Shown piece after piece: positions 1-13,100 of a DNA stretch of 64,000 bases (within the stretch, counting starts at the first letter, position 1; each line of letters starts with the position of its first letter). The translations under genes and the position numbers were made by a program. This DNA is from Ridgeia piscesae (lineage: Eukaryota > Annelida > Polychaeta > Sabellida > Siboglinidae): contig JAODUO010000489.1 of NCBI GenBank assembly GCA_025642075.2, forward strand, positions 72,001 through 136,000, read 5' to 3'. The notes under the pieces were generated by a model. It was not told where the DNA came from. It worked only from the letters and a program-made list of their open reading frames with translations, and made no database searches.

Positions 1-205
1 ACAGTTCAATAGTACATCTTAAGGATTTAGTCTACAGTTAAATAGTACATCTTAAAGATTTAGTCTACAGTTAACTGGTATATGTTAAACGTTAAGTATA
101 CTGTTACACTGCACATGTTAAAGGTTGAGTTTATCGTTAAAACAACTGTAAATGTCAAGTATTAACCAACTGTTAAATGACACAAGTGTTAAAGGTTGAC
201 TCGAC
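1..205. repeat. degenerate 33-bp tandem repeat, runs off the left edge
   Basis: The first two units (1-33 and 34-66) are almost identical and begin ACAGTT(C/A)AATAGTACATC. Later units drift (ACAGTTAACTGG, ACTGTTACACTG, and so on) until the pattern is lost near 205. The region is intronic or 3' of the last visible exon of the minus-strand gene. Confidence 0.6.
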
Positions 206-1080
206 TGTTAATGTGTGAGTGTCACAGGTCGCATACACAAATAACACACAGAGCTGGTGTTGATGACGGAAACATCATAACTTCAGCCCCAGTGAATCGG
301 ATATCCGCGCCATGATGATTCAATTAACTCCCAGAGCGGTACTAATTTGCTTAATGGAAACTTTTAATTAGACACCTGCCAATGCATATGCTACCCAGGT
401 TTGTTTACTGGCATCCACTTACACGCTTTAAGTGGCTGCAGACTAGCTGAATTATACACAACACACACACCTGACTCCCTTGCTCCCTACCCCCCCCCCA
501 GCCTGACAGCAAGACTGGCTAGGGGGCTGGTTCCACAAAGCATTTATGCTTTTTTAAAGAACTAATAAACACTGATTTCTACACCACAACAATCGTTCAT
601 GCCAAGATATCAGATGTGCGACAAACAAGAACCATTTGATGCAGAATATATTGTTCACGGCTCCAAGATTTTGCTGTTTTGTAAGACATTCAGCTGTAAT
701 AAATTCATGATAATGTCAAAATAATTTTTTTGGTAAAAAGTTCATCTACTTCGGAGCATACCGGTAGTTTGTGAAATGTTTAAACCCAAGTATGTGACCA
801 AGACTTGCAGATGATGGGTCGACACACTGTATGTTTCACAAACTATACACCAAAGTAAATGAATTCCTGAGAAAAGGGAACCATTTGACATTATCATGAA
901 TATGATTACTGCTGCACTAGAGTTGTCAAGACTACGAGATCACTGGAGATTTATATTTATGAAAGTAGACATATGACAAGATGTGATTTGGAATAACCTT
1001 ATGGTCTGGACCATGCCACATGTGTGACTTGAGGGTGTGTTGTGTATGGCAGTGACAAGTCACTAGTGACTCAGACTCAC
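206..1080. other. intron after the last visible exon; nothing recognised
   Basis: This AT-rich stretch has a short C run near 490. The next polycystin exon, expected to approach the GPS motif, should lie on the minus strand below 1081. I found no open segment with family motifs here, so it is probably beyond position 1. Confidence 0.5.
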
Positions 1081-1181
1081 GGTTGAGTGTGTTGGGAGGG
1101 AGGAACACCTCCAGAAGACTCTCGTCCGCCCTAAACTGCCACTTCCTCCAGTGCTCTGTCGGCGTCGGCGCCACTCCTTGT
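1081..1181 (-). CDS. polycystin-like exon 12 (GAIN-like domain segment)
   Basis: On the minus strand the acceptor is ...CTGTGTCTGTAG before 1181 and the donor after 1081 reads C|GTGAGTC. The exon has 101 nt. Its first base completes the AG left by exon 11 to give Arg, followed by QGVAPTPTEHWRKW and then LLEVFLPPNTLN. The 'R-x-G-x-x-PT' turn followed by a short strand is what polycystins carry in the second half of the region before the GPS. The exon ends in phase 1. No GPS cysteines or tryptophans appear yet, so the cleavage site is further downstream, outside the window. The homology of this exon is weaker than for exons 2-5, but the exact phase match to exon 11 supports it. Confidence 0.78.
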
Positions 1182-4100
1182 CTACAGACACAGATGATGA
1201 CATGTCACTAATGACATGCTACACAGACATGTAACTCGTGACACACTGCTGACATGCCACACAGACCATGACATGTCAGTAGTGATGCATTACATGTCAC
1301 TAGTGATGTGTCACTAATGACATGTCACATTTGACACAACCACTCAAGACAGGTTGAAGCCATGGTATAGGCATGCGCTTGCGTGCATACATGTGTGAGT
1401 GTGTACACGTGTGTGAGTTTATGTCAGTGTGTATTTGTGAGTGTGTGTATGTATGTATGTATGTATCAGTGTGTGTATATGTGTGAGTGTGTGCATGTGA
1501 GTGTGTGAGTGTATGTGAGCGAGCGAGTACGTGTGCATGCATGTGTCTGTGTATATATGTGTGTTTCCCTGCATGTGTGTGTAGCATCACACAATTCCCC
1601 CTGCTCCCTGATCTAACTTGCATCACTGGTCAAGTGTGTCCTTCCACTGTTGACCAGTGCCAGCCACCCAGTGCCTGTTGACCAGTGCCAGCCACCCAGT
1701 GCCTGTTGACCAGTGCCAGCCACCCAGTGCCTGTTGACCAGTGCCAGCCACCCAGTGCCTGTTGACCAGTGCCAGCCACCCAGTGCCTGTTGACCATGCC
1801 AGCCCCCAGTGCCTGTTGACCAGTGCCAGCCACCCAGTGCCTGTTGACAGCCACCCCCAGTGCCTGTTGACCAGTGCCAGCCACCCAGTGCCTGTTGACC
1901 AGTGCCAGCCACCCAGTGCCTGTTGACCAGTGCCAGCCACCCAGTGCCTGTTGACCAGTGCCAGCCACCCAGTGCCTGTTGACCAGTGCCAGCCACCCAG
2001 TGCCTGTTGACCAGTGCCAGCCACCCAGTGCCTGTTGACCAGTGCCAGCCACCCAGTGCCTGTTGACGCCGGACCAACCACACTGTCACAAATGTCATTT
2101 TTGTGGCACAATTTGATAAGGTATTGTGTACACTGTGGATGGCTGCAGTGGGGACCGCCTGGCCTGTCACTTCAAGGGAGTTAGCGTCTGCACGCCCAGC
2201 GCCACTGTCACAGGAATTGTCAATAATTACTCAGCGGGCGTCTAAATTGATAATTCAGTTAGGGCATGAGACGCGTGTTCATTTTCTCGCAGACTTGCAC
2301 AATGTTTAATGAAATAACTAATACAAGCGATGTTAAATTACTGCGTTCAAAATAAAATTGGCTGGGAAAGTCTGCCGGAAAAGTACCAAGTCAACATGAA
2401 ACAGTAAGCGGTTCAGTATTAATTATAGTGACATCATCGTCCTGTTAGGCTTAAGCCACATTCTTCCCTTTGGAAAAGCAATTTATTGGTAGAACCATCT
2501 ACTCCATTTGAGGGCAACACTGAGGAATGGACAGTGTGGTCAGTGCCCAATGGTTCTAATAACCATCGCTTGCGTTTGCACAGAACACTGGTGATGACCA
2601 CTCCTCATAGTGACCACTGGCTATATGTAGTGACCATCAGTTGTAGTGACCATTGGCTGTGTGTAGTGACCATCAGTTGACCACTGGCTGTGTGTAGTGA
2701 CCATCAGTTGTAGTGACCATTGGCTATATGTAGTGACCATCAGTTGTAGTGACCATTGGCTATATGTAGTGACCATCAGTTGTAGTGACCATTGGCTATA
2801 TGTAGTGACCATCAGTTGACCACTGGCTGTGTGTAGTGACCATCAGTTGTAGTGACCATTGGCTATATGTAGTGACCATCAGTTGTAGTGACCATTGGCT
2901 ATATGTAGTGACCATCAGTTGTAGTGACCACTGGCTATATGTAGTGACCATCAGTTGTAGTGACCACTGGCTGTATGTAGTGACCATCATTTCTAGTGAC
3001 CACTGGCTATATGTAGTGACCATCAGTTGACCACTGGCTGTGTGTAGTGACCATCAGTTGTAGTGACCGCTGGCTGTTTGCACTGACCATCATTTATAGT
3101 GACCGTTGGCACACCTGAAGCTTTGCTCACCTTTCTTGTGTCTGGTTTGAGTCAAAATTCCAGGCAGACCAACATGACACCCACTATACAGCATGTAACA
3201 TCACATGACAAAAGACATGGTCGAGTTCCCAGTAAGACAATAGATAGCACCATCACTACTCATAGCCACGCCACAAGTAAACAGTCTCTGTAACAGACTG
3301 TTCATTAGTGTCAGACGACCAGCCACAACATAATCTCCCTCTCTCTCTCTCCCTCCCCCCTCCCCCTCCCTCTCTCAATGTCTTTTTCTCTCCTCTCTCT
3401 CTCTCTCTGCATCTCTGCGTCCGTCCGTCCGTCCGTCCGTCCGTCCGTCCGTCCGTCCGTCCGTCCGTCCGTCCGTCCGTCCGTCCGTCCGTCCGTCCGT
3501 CCGTCCGTCCGTCCGTCCGTCCGTCCGTCCGTCCGTCCGCTCTCTCTCTCTCACTCTCTCACTCTCTCACTCTCCCACATCCTCTCCCAATCTCGCTCTC
3601 CATCTCCCCCTCCCCCTCTCTCTCCATGAGCAGGTATCAACACAGAAACCAGTTTCTGTAACCATAGTGTTCATTAGAAACAGTCAACCAGCCTCCCTCC
3701 ATCCAGGTGACAGCCAGGTGTGTCTTCTGTATTTCCACGAGTGGGTGTCAGCTGACGTATGTTGGTGCATGGCTGTCAACTGACACACCTGAAACTTTGC
3801 TCACCTTTATAGTAATATAGGCCTGAGCGAAAGTGTCAGGTGTGACAGTCAGACAGGGTCACAGGTGTCATGAATAGTGCCTTCAATCACACAGGTGGCA
3901 ACACAATCCAGGTGATATAACTAGCACAGTAACAATACATCGACGCCATCTTTGTCAGGTATTCACCAGTGTTTGAAGAAATACACGACACATGGTTCGT
4001 TTTAAATAATTTCATTCTTTCGTGTTTAGCAGTAAATTTGCTGTTTTTCTTAGTTATCTTTCAGCTGAAAGCTGCTGAAATGTAACTGATATAAGGTAAA

Positions 4101-7100
4101 TGAAACTGTGAAACACACAGAGATAAATAACAATATTACCTGCGTACGAGTTGACACTGGCCCTGGAATTGGTGCTCATCTTTTATTGGTTAATTTATTC
4201 GATATATTAAATGTAAGCTTGACTTACAAAAAACATTAGCACGTTTATTTTAAATAAATGATTACTGTTTATATGTGTACATTTTGTACTTTTTTAGTCT
4301 CTCTTTTTGAGTGATCCTAGTGCACAATGCTAACGTTCTGAATGTACAGTAAATGTGTTTTGTATTTTAGTACATATATATACATGGAGTGAGGCTCTAG
4401 TAAACTATTATTATTATTACTAGTACTACATAAAATATAAACACGGAGAACATTAAATACAAGGATGACACCAGAAACTGCTTGCACGTGTTCCGTTGTG
4501 GTCCTTACCTCATGAGTATGGTGATTGGGAAGAGACGGCCGGAGCTGACCGGGTCAAGCTGGACACTAAGGTGGAAGTACTGGCCCTGTTGTCTCTCGGA
4601 CACATTCACCACGTGCACATTCATCAGGTGCTTCTTGAGACTGTGGTTGCCTGCATCAGCCGCCACCTGCAGCATCACAATGACAGCTTGCATCATGACA
4701 TCAGGACACACAGTGTGACATCATGACTCATAGTGTGACATCATGACTCTTAGAGCACAACATGGTGGGTGATACCTGTATTGTGTTGACTCATCAGAAA
4801 GACAGTGGGAATAAAGAAAATGTAAACTCACTGGAAAATGTCATTTCTCTTCATCCACAGCTTGGAATCAAGTTTTAATTTACCGTAACTATTTATATTT
4901 ACGCAATTGTCTTAATATTTTAGATATATACACACATACATATTTCTTACTTTAAATTTTCTTTTTACTTTTTCTTTTAAACTGTTGTATGATTCTTGTA
5001 TGATTTATTGTGTGTACGCGGCTATGAACGGGCTGGGCTGGTCCCAGAGACTCTAGAAATGCTAGTAATAATAATAATAAAATTAAGTCCCTAAAACTTA
5101 GAGTTCTTTGTTTTTAAAATTGCATTCCATTAAACCTTCAGCGGACCTGTGCTCTAATGACGACTCTAACCTGTCCTCATTCATGACTGTGCCTAATGAT
5201 GACTGTACGTTGTGAACTGTGAGAATACATTACGCATCATGGTTCTACAGCATAACATGATGACATTTGTATCAAGAATACATTACATGACGACTCACGC
5301 AAGTAATGCAATATTATGCCATGGCAAAAGTAACATGAAATCACAGTAAATGTAACATGATGTAACGACTCATGTTACATGTAACATATCATCATGACTG
5401 TAATATGACATCATGAGTGCTTGTAACATGACATCAAGACTCATGTAACAACATCAATAATGTAATATTATATCATCACATGTAAGAAGACACAGCAAAC
5501 CATCAATGGAATCTCACCAACATCTCATAACTCCAACCAAGGAAGCATTTCCCAACTTACACTCTATAAACAAGTAACAAGTGTACAATTTGGTGCTGTG
5601 TTTTCTGGTGTCCATCAGTAAATTATGCTCTCACAAAGTGATGAATCGCAGCAAATATTCTTATCATAACAGACAGTTGGAATTCGTTATTTATCTCACT
5701 TCTGCCAGCAAGTGTTAGTAACAATTCAAGAGGAAAGGGGTTAATCGTGATTCCTGTTAGCCAGCATGACTCATGCTGAAGAAATCTGCCTGCCTTGCAC
5801 CAAGAGATTGTGAGTTGCAGCCTACTCAGAATTCCACCCATGATAGGCTTATGTAGTTAATTCCTAAGTGGTTATCAACCAGAGCTGCTGCTGAATAAAT
5901 ACAGCTGCTGGTTTCCGCGGGCGACAAACCATCTTTACCTGATTTTGGCGAGGCAATGATCCGTGTTACATTTTCAGTTCAAAGCACCGTTGTCACGTTC
6001 AATATTACCACATCATAAATCTGTTGTAATTAGTAACAGGGTACGCGGGAAAGTGTTCGTCAGAAGAACACCTGTAGGTGGTTAAAACTGTAGGTGTGGT
6101 AGTCTGGTGTTAGTGTTGTCAAGCCAATGTTCAAACCTCTGGGCCACTGTTTAAAAAATGTAGACACTATCATTAGGTTGTGTCTTTCAGAAACAAATGT
6201 ACAAATATTCACTGGTTCTTTCTACCTGGGGACAGTTTCACTAAGATAATGAACTCTTAAGAAACATTAATAATTAAAAAAAATCTGTTGATAAATGAAA
6301 TAAGTGTTATCAAAACGCAAATATTTGTTGCCATATTACAGATGACACTATTTCCATGACACATTAGTGACAGTGTCCCACTGGCATATCATAGTGTTGA
6401 CAGTTTTCAGGTATATGGGATTACTGTTAAGGATCAAAATTGATTTTAAACTGCAAAATTGGGTTTAAGAGCTCTTAAAAACGTTAGTGAAACATTCCCC
6501 AGGCCTCTGTCTGGGAAGTAAAACATCACAAAAAATGCAGAAACATGCATTGGGTTTGGGTCCTGTAGTGGCAGTTGCTACAAACATGCCATGATGACAG
6601 TGGAATAACCGCCATGTCTAGGATGACACTGGCTGGAGTGATGGGAAACGACACACGGTCATTGGTCACTGGTGTCACACTTACCTGGTTCTGTAGAGAC
6701 ATTGTGATCTGGTCACTTCCGGTCAGATTGGTCACCTTCAGTGGCTGACCATCACATGAGTAGAGGGTGAGAGAGGCCACAGGGCTCTGAACCTGATAAC
6801 ACATGCACTGGCATGAACAACACTACAGTGACACGGACAACACACTGGTGACATGGACAACTCTCCAGTGACATGAACAACACACTGGTGACATGGACAA
6901 CTCTCCAGTGACATGAACAACACTCCAGTGACACGAACAACACACTGGTGACATGAACAACACTCTAGTGACACGGACAACACACTGGTGACATGAACAA
7001 CACTCCAGTGACATGAACAACACACTGGTGACATGAACAACACTCTAGTGACACGGACAACACACTGGTGACATGAACAACACTCCAGTGACACGGACAA

Positions 7101-10100
7101 CACACTGGTGACATGAACAACACTCCAGTGACATGAACAACACACTGGTGACATGAACAACTCTCCAGTGACATGAACAACACTCCAGTGACCCGAACAA
7201 CACACTGGTGACATGAACAACACTCCAGTGACACGAACAACACACTGGTGACATGATCAACACACTGGTGAAATGAACAACTCTCCAGTGACATGAACAA
7301 CACACTGGTGATATGAATAACACTCCACTGACACGAACAACACACTGATTACATGAATAACCATCCAGTGACATGAACAACATACTGGTGACATGAATAA
7401 CACTCCACTGACATGAATAACACGCTGTTGACTTGAACCAACACTTCAGTGACATGACCAACATACTGGTGACATGAACAATACTCCAGTGACATGACCA
7501 ACATACTGGTGACATGAAAAACACTTCAGTAACTTTAACAACTCCCCAAACTCCAGTTATATGAAAACCAATCTTGTGACATTTACAGCACTCGTGACAT
7601 GAAACATACCCTTGTGACATATACAACACTCCATTGACATGAGCACAACACTCCATTATCATGAACAATCTTCACTATCATGACCACGACATGTGTATCA
7701 CAAACCACACTCTAACATCATGAGCAACACATACTCCATTATCATGAACAACATTCTTTTGCTGTAAGTGATTAGGGTTAAGAACAATAGATAAACTACT
7801 ACAGGCTGTATACATAAACATGTGCACTAGCAGATTTGTTATATCTTGCTACTTACTACACATATATTGTAGGTTCATGTACCTTCGTTAATTAGCTTAG
7901 ACTTGAACGTTAACACACAACCCATTTTTAGTGCAACTTACACCAAATAAGATTCACGAAACACACTGAGACTACAGTAAATTAACGACGGAACAACAGT
8001 TGATTACATAACATCACAACACAATTTCAACCACTTACCGAGTTGTCATTTCTCTGTCCAAAACTGTACAGGTTGTCAGCAAACACAACCGTATGTGCCT
8101 CGTAACAGTCCTCATCCACCGCAACCTTCTCCTGTCTCTCGCTCATTCTCTTCACTTTCCTCTTCATTACATCTTTCATGTTGTGTGGCAGTTTGAAGTA
8201 CGCTGTCTCAATGAGTGTAGGTGGCAGCACCGACGTCTTGAAGCGTCCGGCGGACACGGATAATTTCGGTGAGGTTTTGATGAACGGCTCTTCACCGAGA
8301 ACTGTGGTAGACAGCTCCGTCTGGAGGCAGAATATGTAACTAACATCACATTTCCGCCTACTATGATAGAACAATGGAGGTTAGTGTTCATTTTAATATT
8401 TTGGCTTTGTTTTAAATGGGAACCATTTTGTAAAATATACAATTGATCTTAGCGTAAGTTGTTGTATTCATTAGATAAACAACACTTGTTTGGGTCTGTC
8501 AATATTGATAAAATAAGCAAACATTGCTCTGCTTTGAACTGTAGCAGCAACAAACACAGTGATATGATGTGTGTGAAATAACAACATCAACTGTGACCAC
8601 CGGGAAGCTGGCATTAATCAATAGTAAAACTAATTAATCAGACACTGGATATACACTTTTAATTAGAGTTGTAATTGGGAGCAATGATACCCGAAGATAT
8701 GAACATGAAAATGAGGTGATTGGGATCAGGCGCTGTGTGGGTCACTACAGACCAGAGAGTTAGTCAGGAGTGACTGACAGAAACAGGAGACTGGTAGAAG
8801 GGGGGAGGAAGACTGAAACATCAAGAGAGATTTTGGGAGGCCAGGGGTTAACTGTCAATAGATCTTGGGAGGCCAGGGGTTAACTGTCAATAGATCTTGG
8901 GAGGCCAAGGGTTAACTGTCAAGGACAAGGTAAAACAGCAAAGGGTTGGTTTAGCCGTGGCTGACTCTTGGAGAAACTGGGATGGGATAGGGAGAACAGT
9001 GAAAGGGAGAGTGGGTGGATGCTGACTGCAGGTGAAGACGTCACAGGGTAGAAGTTGATCGTGTCATTATGCATGCTTCTCAGACGATCAGGGATGGAGA
9101 CTTGACGAATATACAGCATAAAACTGATACTTCACTATGCCTTAATAAGGTCATTGTGGGAGAAAACCATAAATAAATATGTTAAACCATGAATAAAAAG
9201 TGGCTCCTATAAGTGCGACTATTATAGTCTTAATAGGAATCACGGAGTGATTATTATAGTCGTAATAGGAGTTACAGACCCACCTATTTTTTTTATTGCA
9301 CACTGTATTTGTATATATGAATAATTGCATTAATTTGACATCTATACGTATTTGTGTAATATGGGTGTGTGAATAAAACTGTCTTGTTCTTTGTGTTCTT
9401 AATAACATAAATAATAAAATAATTAAAATGAAATAAAAGAACACAGTTCGTGGTTAAAACAAAACAGGATTCTATAATGTCAATGAACATTTCTGCAGGA
9501 GACGCTGTACTTGCTTGCTACAGTGGGACAGAGTCTACATGGCATGAGTGCTGACCGGTGATGCTCCAGGCTGGCACGGTTCATAGTGTGTTGAGAGTGG
9601 AGAAAAAGCAACAGAAATGGCCTTTTGAGACAGATGAAATGATGTGACATTCACTGAGCATAATAGAGAAATGACTGGGAAATGAGACAGTGAACTCACC
9701 TGAAGAATCCTCTCTATGGCTTGTGTGGATGTGGACACGACCTGCCTCGCCTCCTGTCTGGTCATCCGTCCAGTGGTGGACACAGCGGTCAGTATGTTGG
9801 CGGTGGTGTCGAGTGCGGCGACGCTGATGCTCTGGTCGAGGCGGCTCGAGTGGGTGGAGATGAGGTACATGCGCCTCGTGAGGTTGGCGAGGATGTCACT
9901 CGCATACCTCACGCTGTCTCCACTCAACTGTGACAACAACAAGAGTCCTCGTTCATCAGTGAACACATTCACCGGGTACAAATGAGTAGTGTCTTTAGTT
10001 ATTTTGTTTTATTGGTTGCGTTTCAAATGATATCAGAAACCTTTAGCACACAACTACTTCTAAATGGTGACGTGACGGTCATTCCATGTAATGCTGTCAC

Positions 10101-13100
10101 TGGAGACCAGGGTAAGTATCAACTGAAGGGTCACTCAAGCCATATGGGGACACATACCCTAGTGACATCACTGAGTACAGTGACTACCCTGTGCTATCTC
10201 ATGGTACTAGATGTAGTTGCTGGTGGACACAGCTGAAGGCACTGAGGTGTGCTGATACATTTGTACAAGGAACACAAACGGGTGAAGTTAAAGTGGTCTC
10301 CAGTACCGCCTGTGGACGCAGTGACCGTCTGAGAGGACAGGAGGTGGGCATGACAAGGACAACCTACCTCACCAGTGACAGCCGTGCTGGACCTCACCGC
10401 TGAGGCTGTCTGCTGGACCTCATACTGCAACAGACAGGACAATGGTCACAGGACAGAGAACACAGGACACTGGTCACAGGGCATTGGTCACATGACAATG
10501 GTCACAGGGCATTGGTCACATGACAATGGTCACAGGACAGTGGTCACAATGGTCAACAACTCCACATGGCAGTATAACTCTACAACCCCATCCCATATGT
10601 CACAACCACACCCACATGCCACAACCACACTCCACATGCCACAACCACACTCTATATGTGTCACAACCATACTCCACATGCCACAACCAAATGCCACAAC
10701 CACACGCCACAACCACACTCCACATGCCACAACCACACTCCATATGTCACAACCATACTCCACATGCCACAACCACACTCCATAAATGATGTCACATCCA
10801 CACAGTATTCCCCATCTCAAAACCACACTTTACAACCACACTCCTTATGTCACAAACACTAAATCCCAAATGCTAGAACCACATTCGACAATCACACTCC
10901 ACATTCCACATCCGCGCTCCATATACTGTGATATACCACAACCACACTGCCTCCAATGCACCACTGCTTGTAAACACTCCAGCCTTAACCCACAAGTGCC
11001 ACACGCAGTGACAGCAGCGAGAGAGAGTTTCGAGAAAGTCAATATGACATGTGACTGCCGTAAACGCTACAAGACTTCCTGTCAAATAAATGGTTGATAT
11101 GTGCATCGGGTGACCAACGGCATTATTCACATTCCACGCGCATTCAATATTTGCATTCAACATTTGCAAGCCTATGAATACTGGCGTTGTGAAACGCACC
11201 TGATTACAATATCAATCTTATTACGAGATAATGCATGTCTGGCTTGACCGAAACTTAGCGAGAAAGACAGGCACTCTAACTAATAGCAACGCGTCCTAGA
11301 TCAGGGCGCACAATCAATATGGGCTTCCAGCGAAAGGACACAAAATAGACGCTCACAGATGATGGTGAGCTGCTGGCAGGCGAACTTATTAAAACCTGGT
11401 CCACAGTTCTTGACCACACCACAGTGACCACACTGATCACACGTCCAGCCACTGACCACACTGGACATAGATGAATGCTGTTTGTAGATAAAGGAGAAAG
11501 TGAAACCTCTCTAATAAGGTCGGTCTTTGAACTGGGTAAAGGTGACCTTATTTAAGAGGTGACTGACCATATTAGTGTGTGTATTAGTGAGAGATATTTC
11601 CCATACTTTGCCGAAACATAAATAATCTGGACCTTAATTGCATTTTAACTGTATTTCAAACCCATTACCTACAAAGTTGACTATAATTATTTTAATATGT
11701 TGTTAAGAACCAGAATTGGTTTGTATCTGGCACTGTGGGGAATAATGTATTATCGTTATTAAATAGAAACTGAATGTTCTTCAGCTTGTTATGTTCGTGA
11801 ATTTTATCTGCTGGTAACTGAAGACAGTTGGTGACAACAGACGTCTTCAAGTAGTATGTTCCTGTCAATACAACATTTTCCATGATATCGTGGCACTGAG
11901 ACTGTAACTGTCTGATCCATATATTCTCACTACCATCACCTCAATTAACTTCATAAAATGTTTAACTCACCATGCCACCAGGCCATATCAATCACTTCCC
12001 CCCTTCCCCACTGCTCCTATCACAGCCATATGGACATCATGCTTCATGCCCGCTGCCATTTGCTCCACTTCTACACCAATTCCCAGTCAGACACATGTGA
12101 AACTTCCATCCCTAATGCCACTTTAGCCGGGCAAATGAGGCCTAGCCGGGGAAGGCCAGCCAGGCATGCTGTTGCCGCAGCCAGGCATGTGGACCGCTTC
12201 GGCCAGGCATAAACCCGCGCTCGGCTCACAAATCCACGGCAAAAATTTGCCTATCTGTGGCACAGTAAAAATCAATGATCCTGTAAATCTCATAAATCTC
12301 TAAAATGCGTGTCGGGCATCGACGTGATGAAGCCATGTGGAGCGCTCTACCGGCGACTGGAATACAAATCAGTGGGCCGCCACGATCACCACTTCCTGGT
12401 GGGTACGAGGCTGGGCTGCACATAACGCTGCCTCATCTCCTTGTGTGCACTCAGTCTCACACCCACACTGGCCACACGCTCAAGACAAATGCTCACTTAG
12501 ATATGATGTATTATTCCTCAGAGCTGGAGCAAACGGGCTCCACTGCTCAGATTTATTCATTGCCACGGGTCATTTCCGACACAAATCAATGTGACTCACA
12601 TCTTAGATGCGACTCCAGGGACGTGTGTCTTTCTTCCTTGTACGCCACTAAGTAGGAACTGATCCCTGTGTCACAACAGGCCTGTTCCCACATGACACTA
12701 AGCCATGATAGGCTTCTTCCTCACATGACACTAAGCCATGATAGGCTTCTTCCTCCCATGACACTAAGCCATGATAGGCTTCTTCCTCACATGACACTAA
12801 GCCATGATAGGCTTCTTCCTCACATGACACTAAGCCATGATAGGCTTCTTCCTCACATGACACTAAGCCATGATAGGCTTCTTCCTCACATGACACTAAG
12901 CCATGACAGGCTTCTTCCTCACATGACACTAAGCCATGACAGGCTTCTTCCTCACATGACACTAAGTCATGACAGGCTTCTTTCTCACACGACACTAAGT
13001 CATGACAGGCTTCTTTCTCACATGACACTAAGTCATGACAGGCTTCTTCCTCACATGACACTAAGTCATGACAGGCTTCTTTCTCACATGACACTAAGTC

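Noticed and set aside
9716..9985. Plus-strand open frames of 89 and 70 codons
   Set aside because: They are shadows of exon 8 on the minus strand. Likewise the plus frames at 4482-4726 (exon 11), 51492-52003 (exon 2) and 63248-63703 (exon 1).
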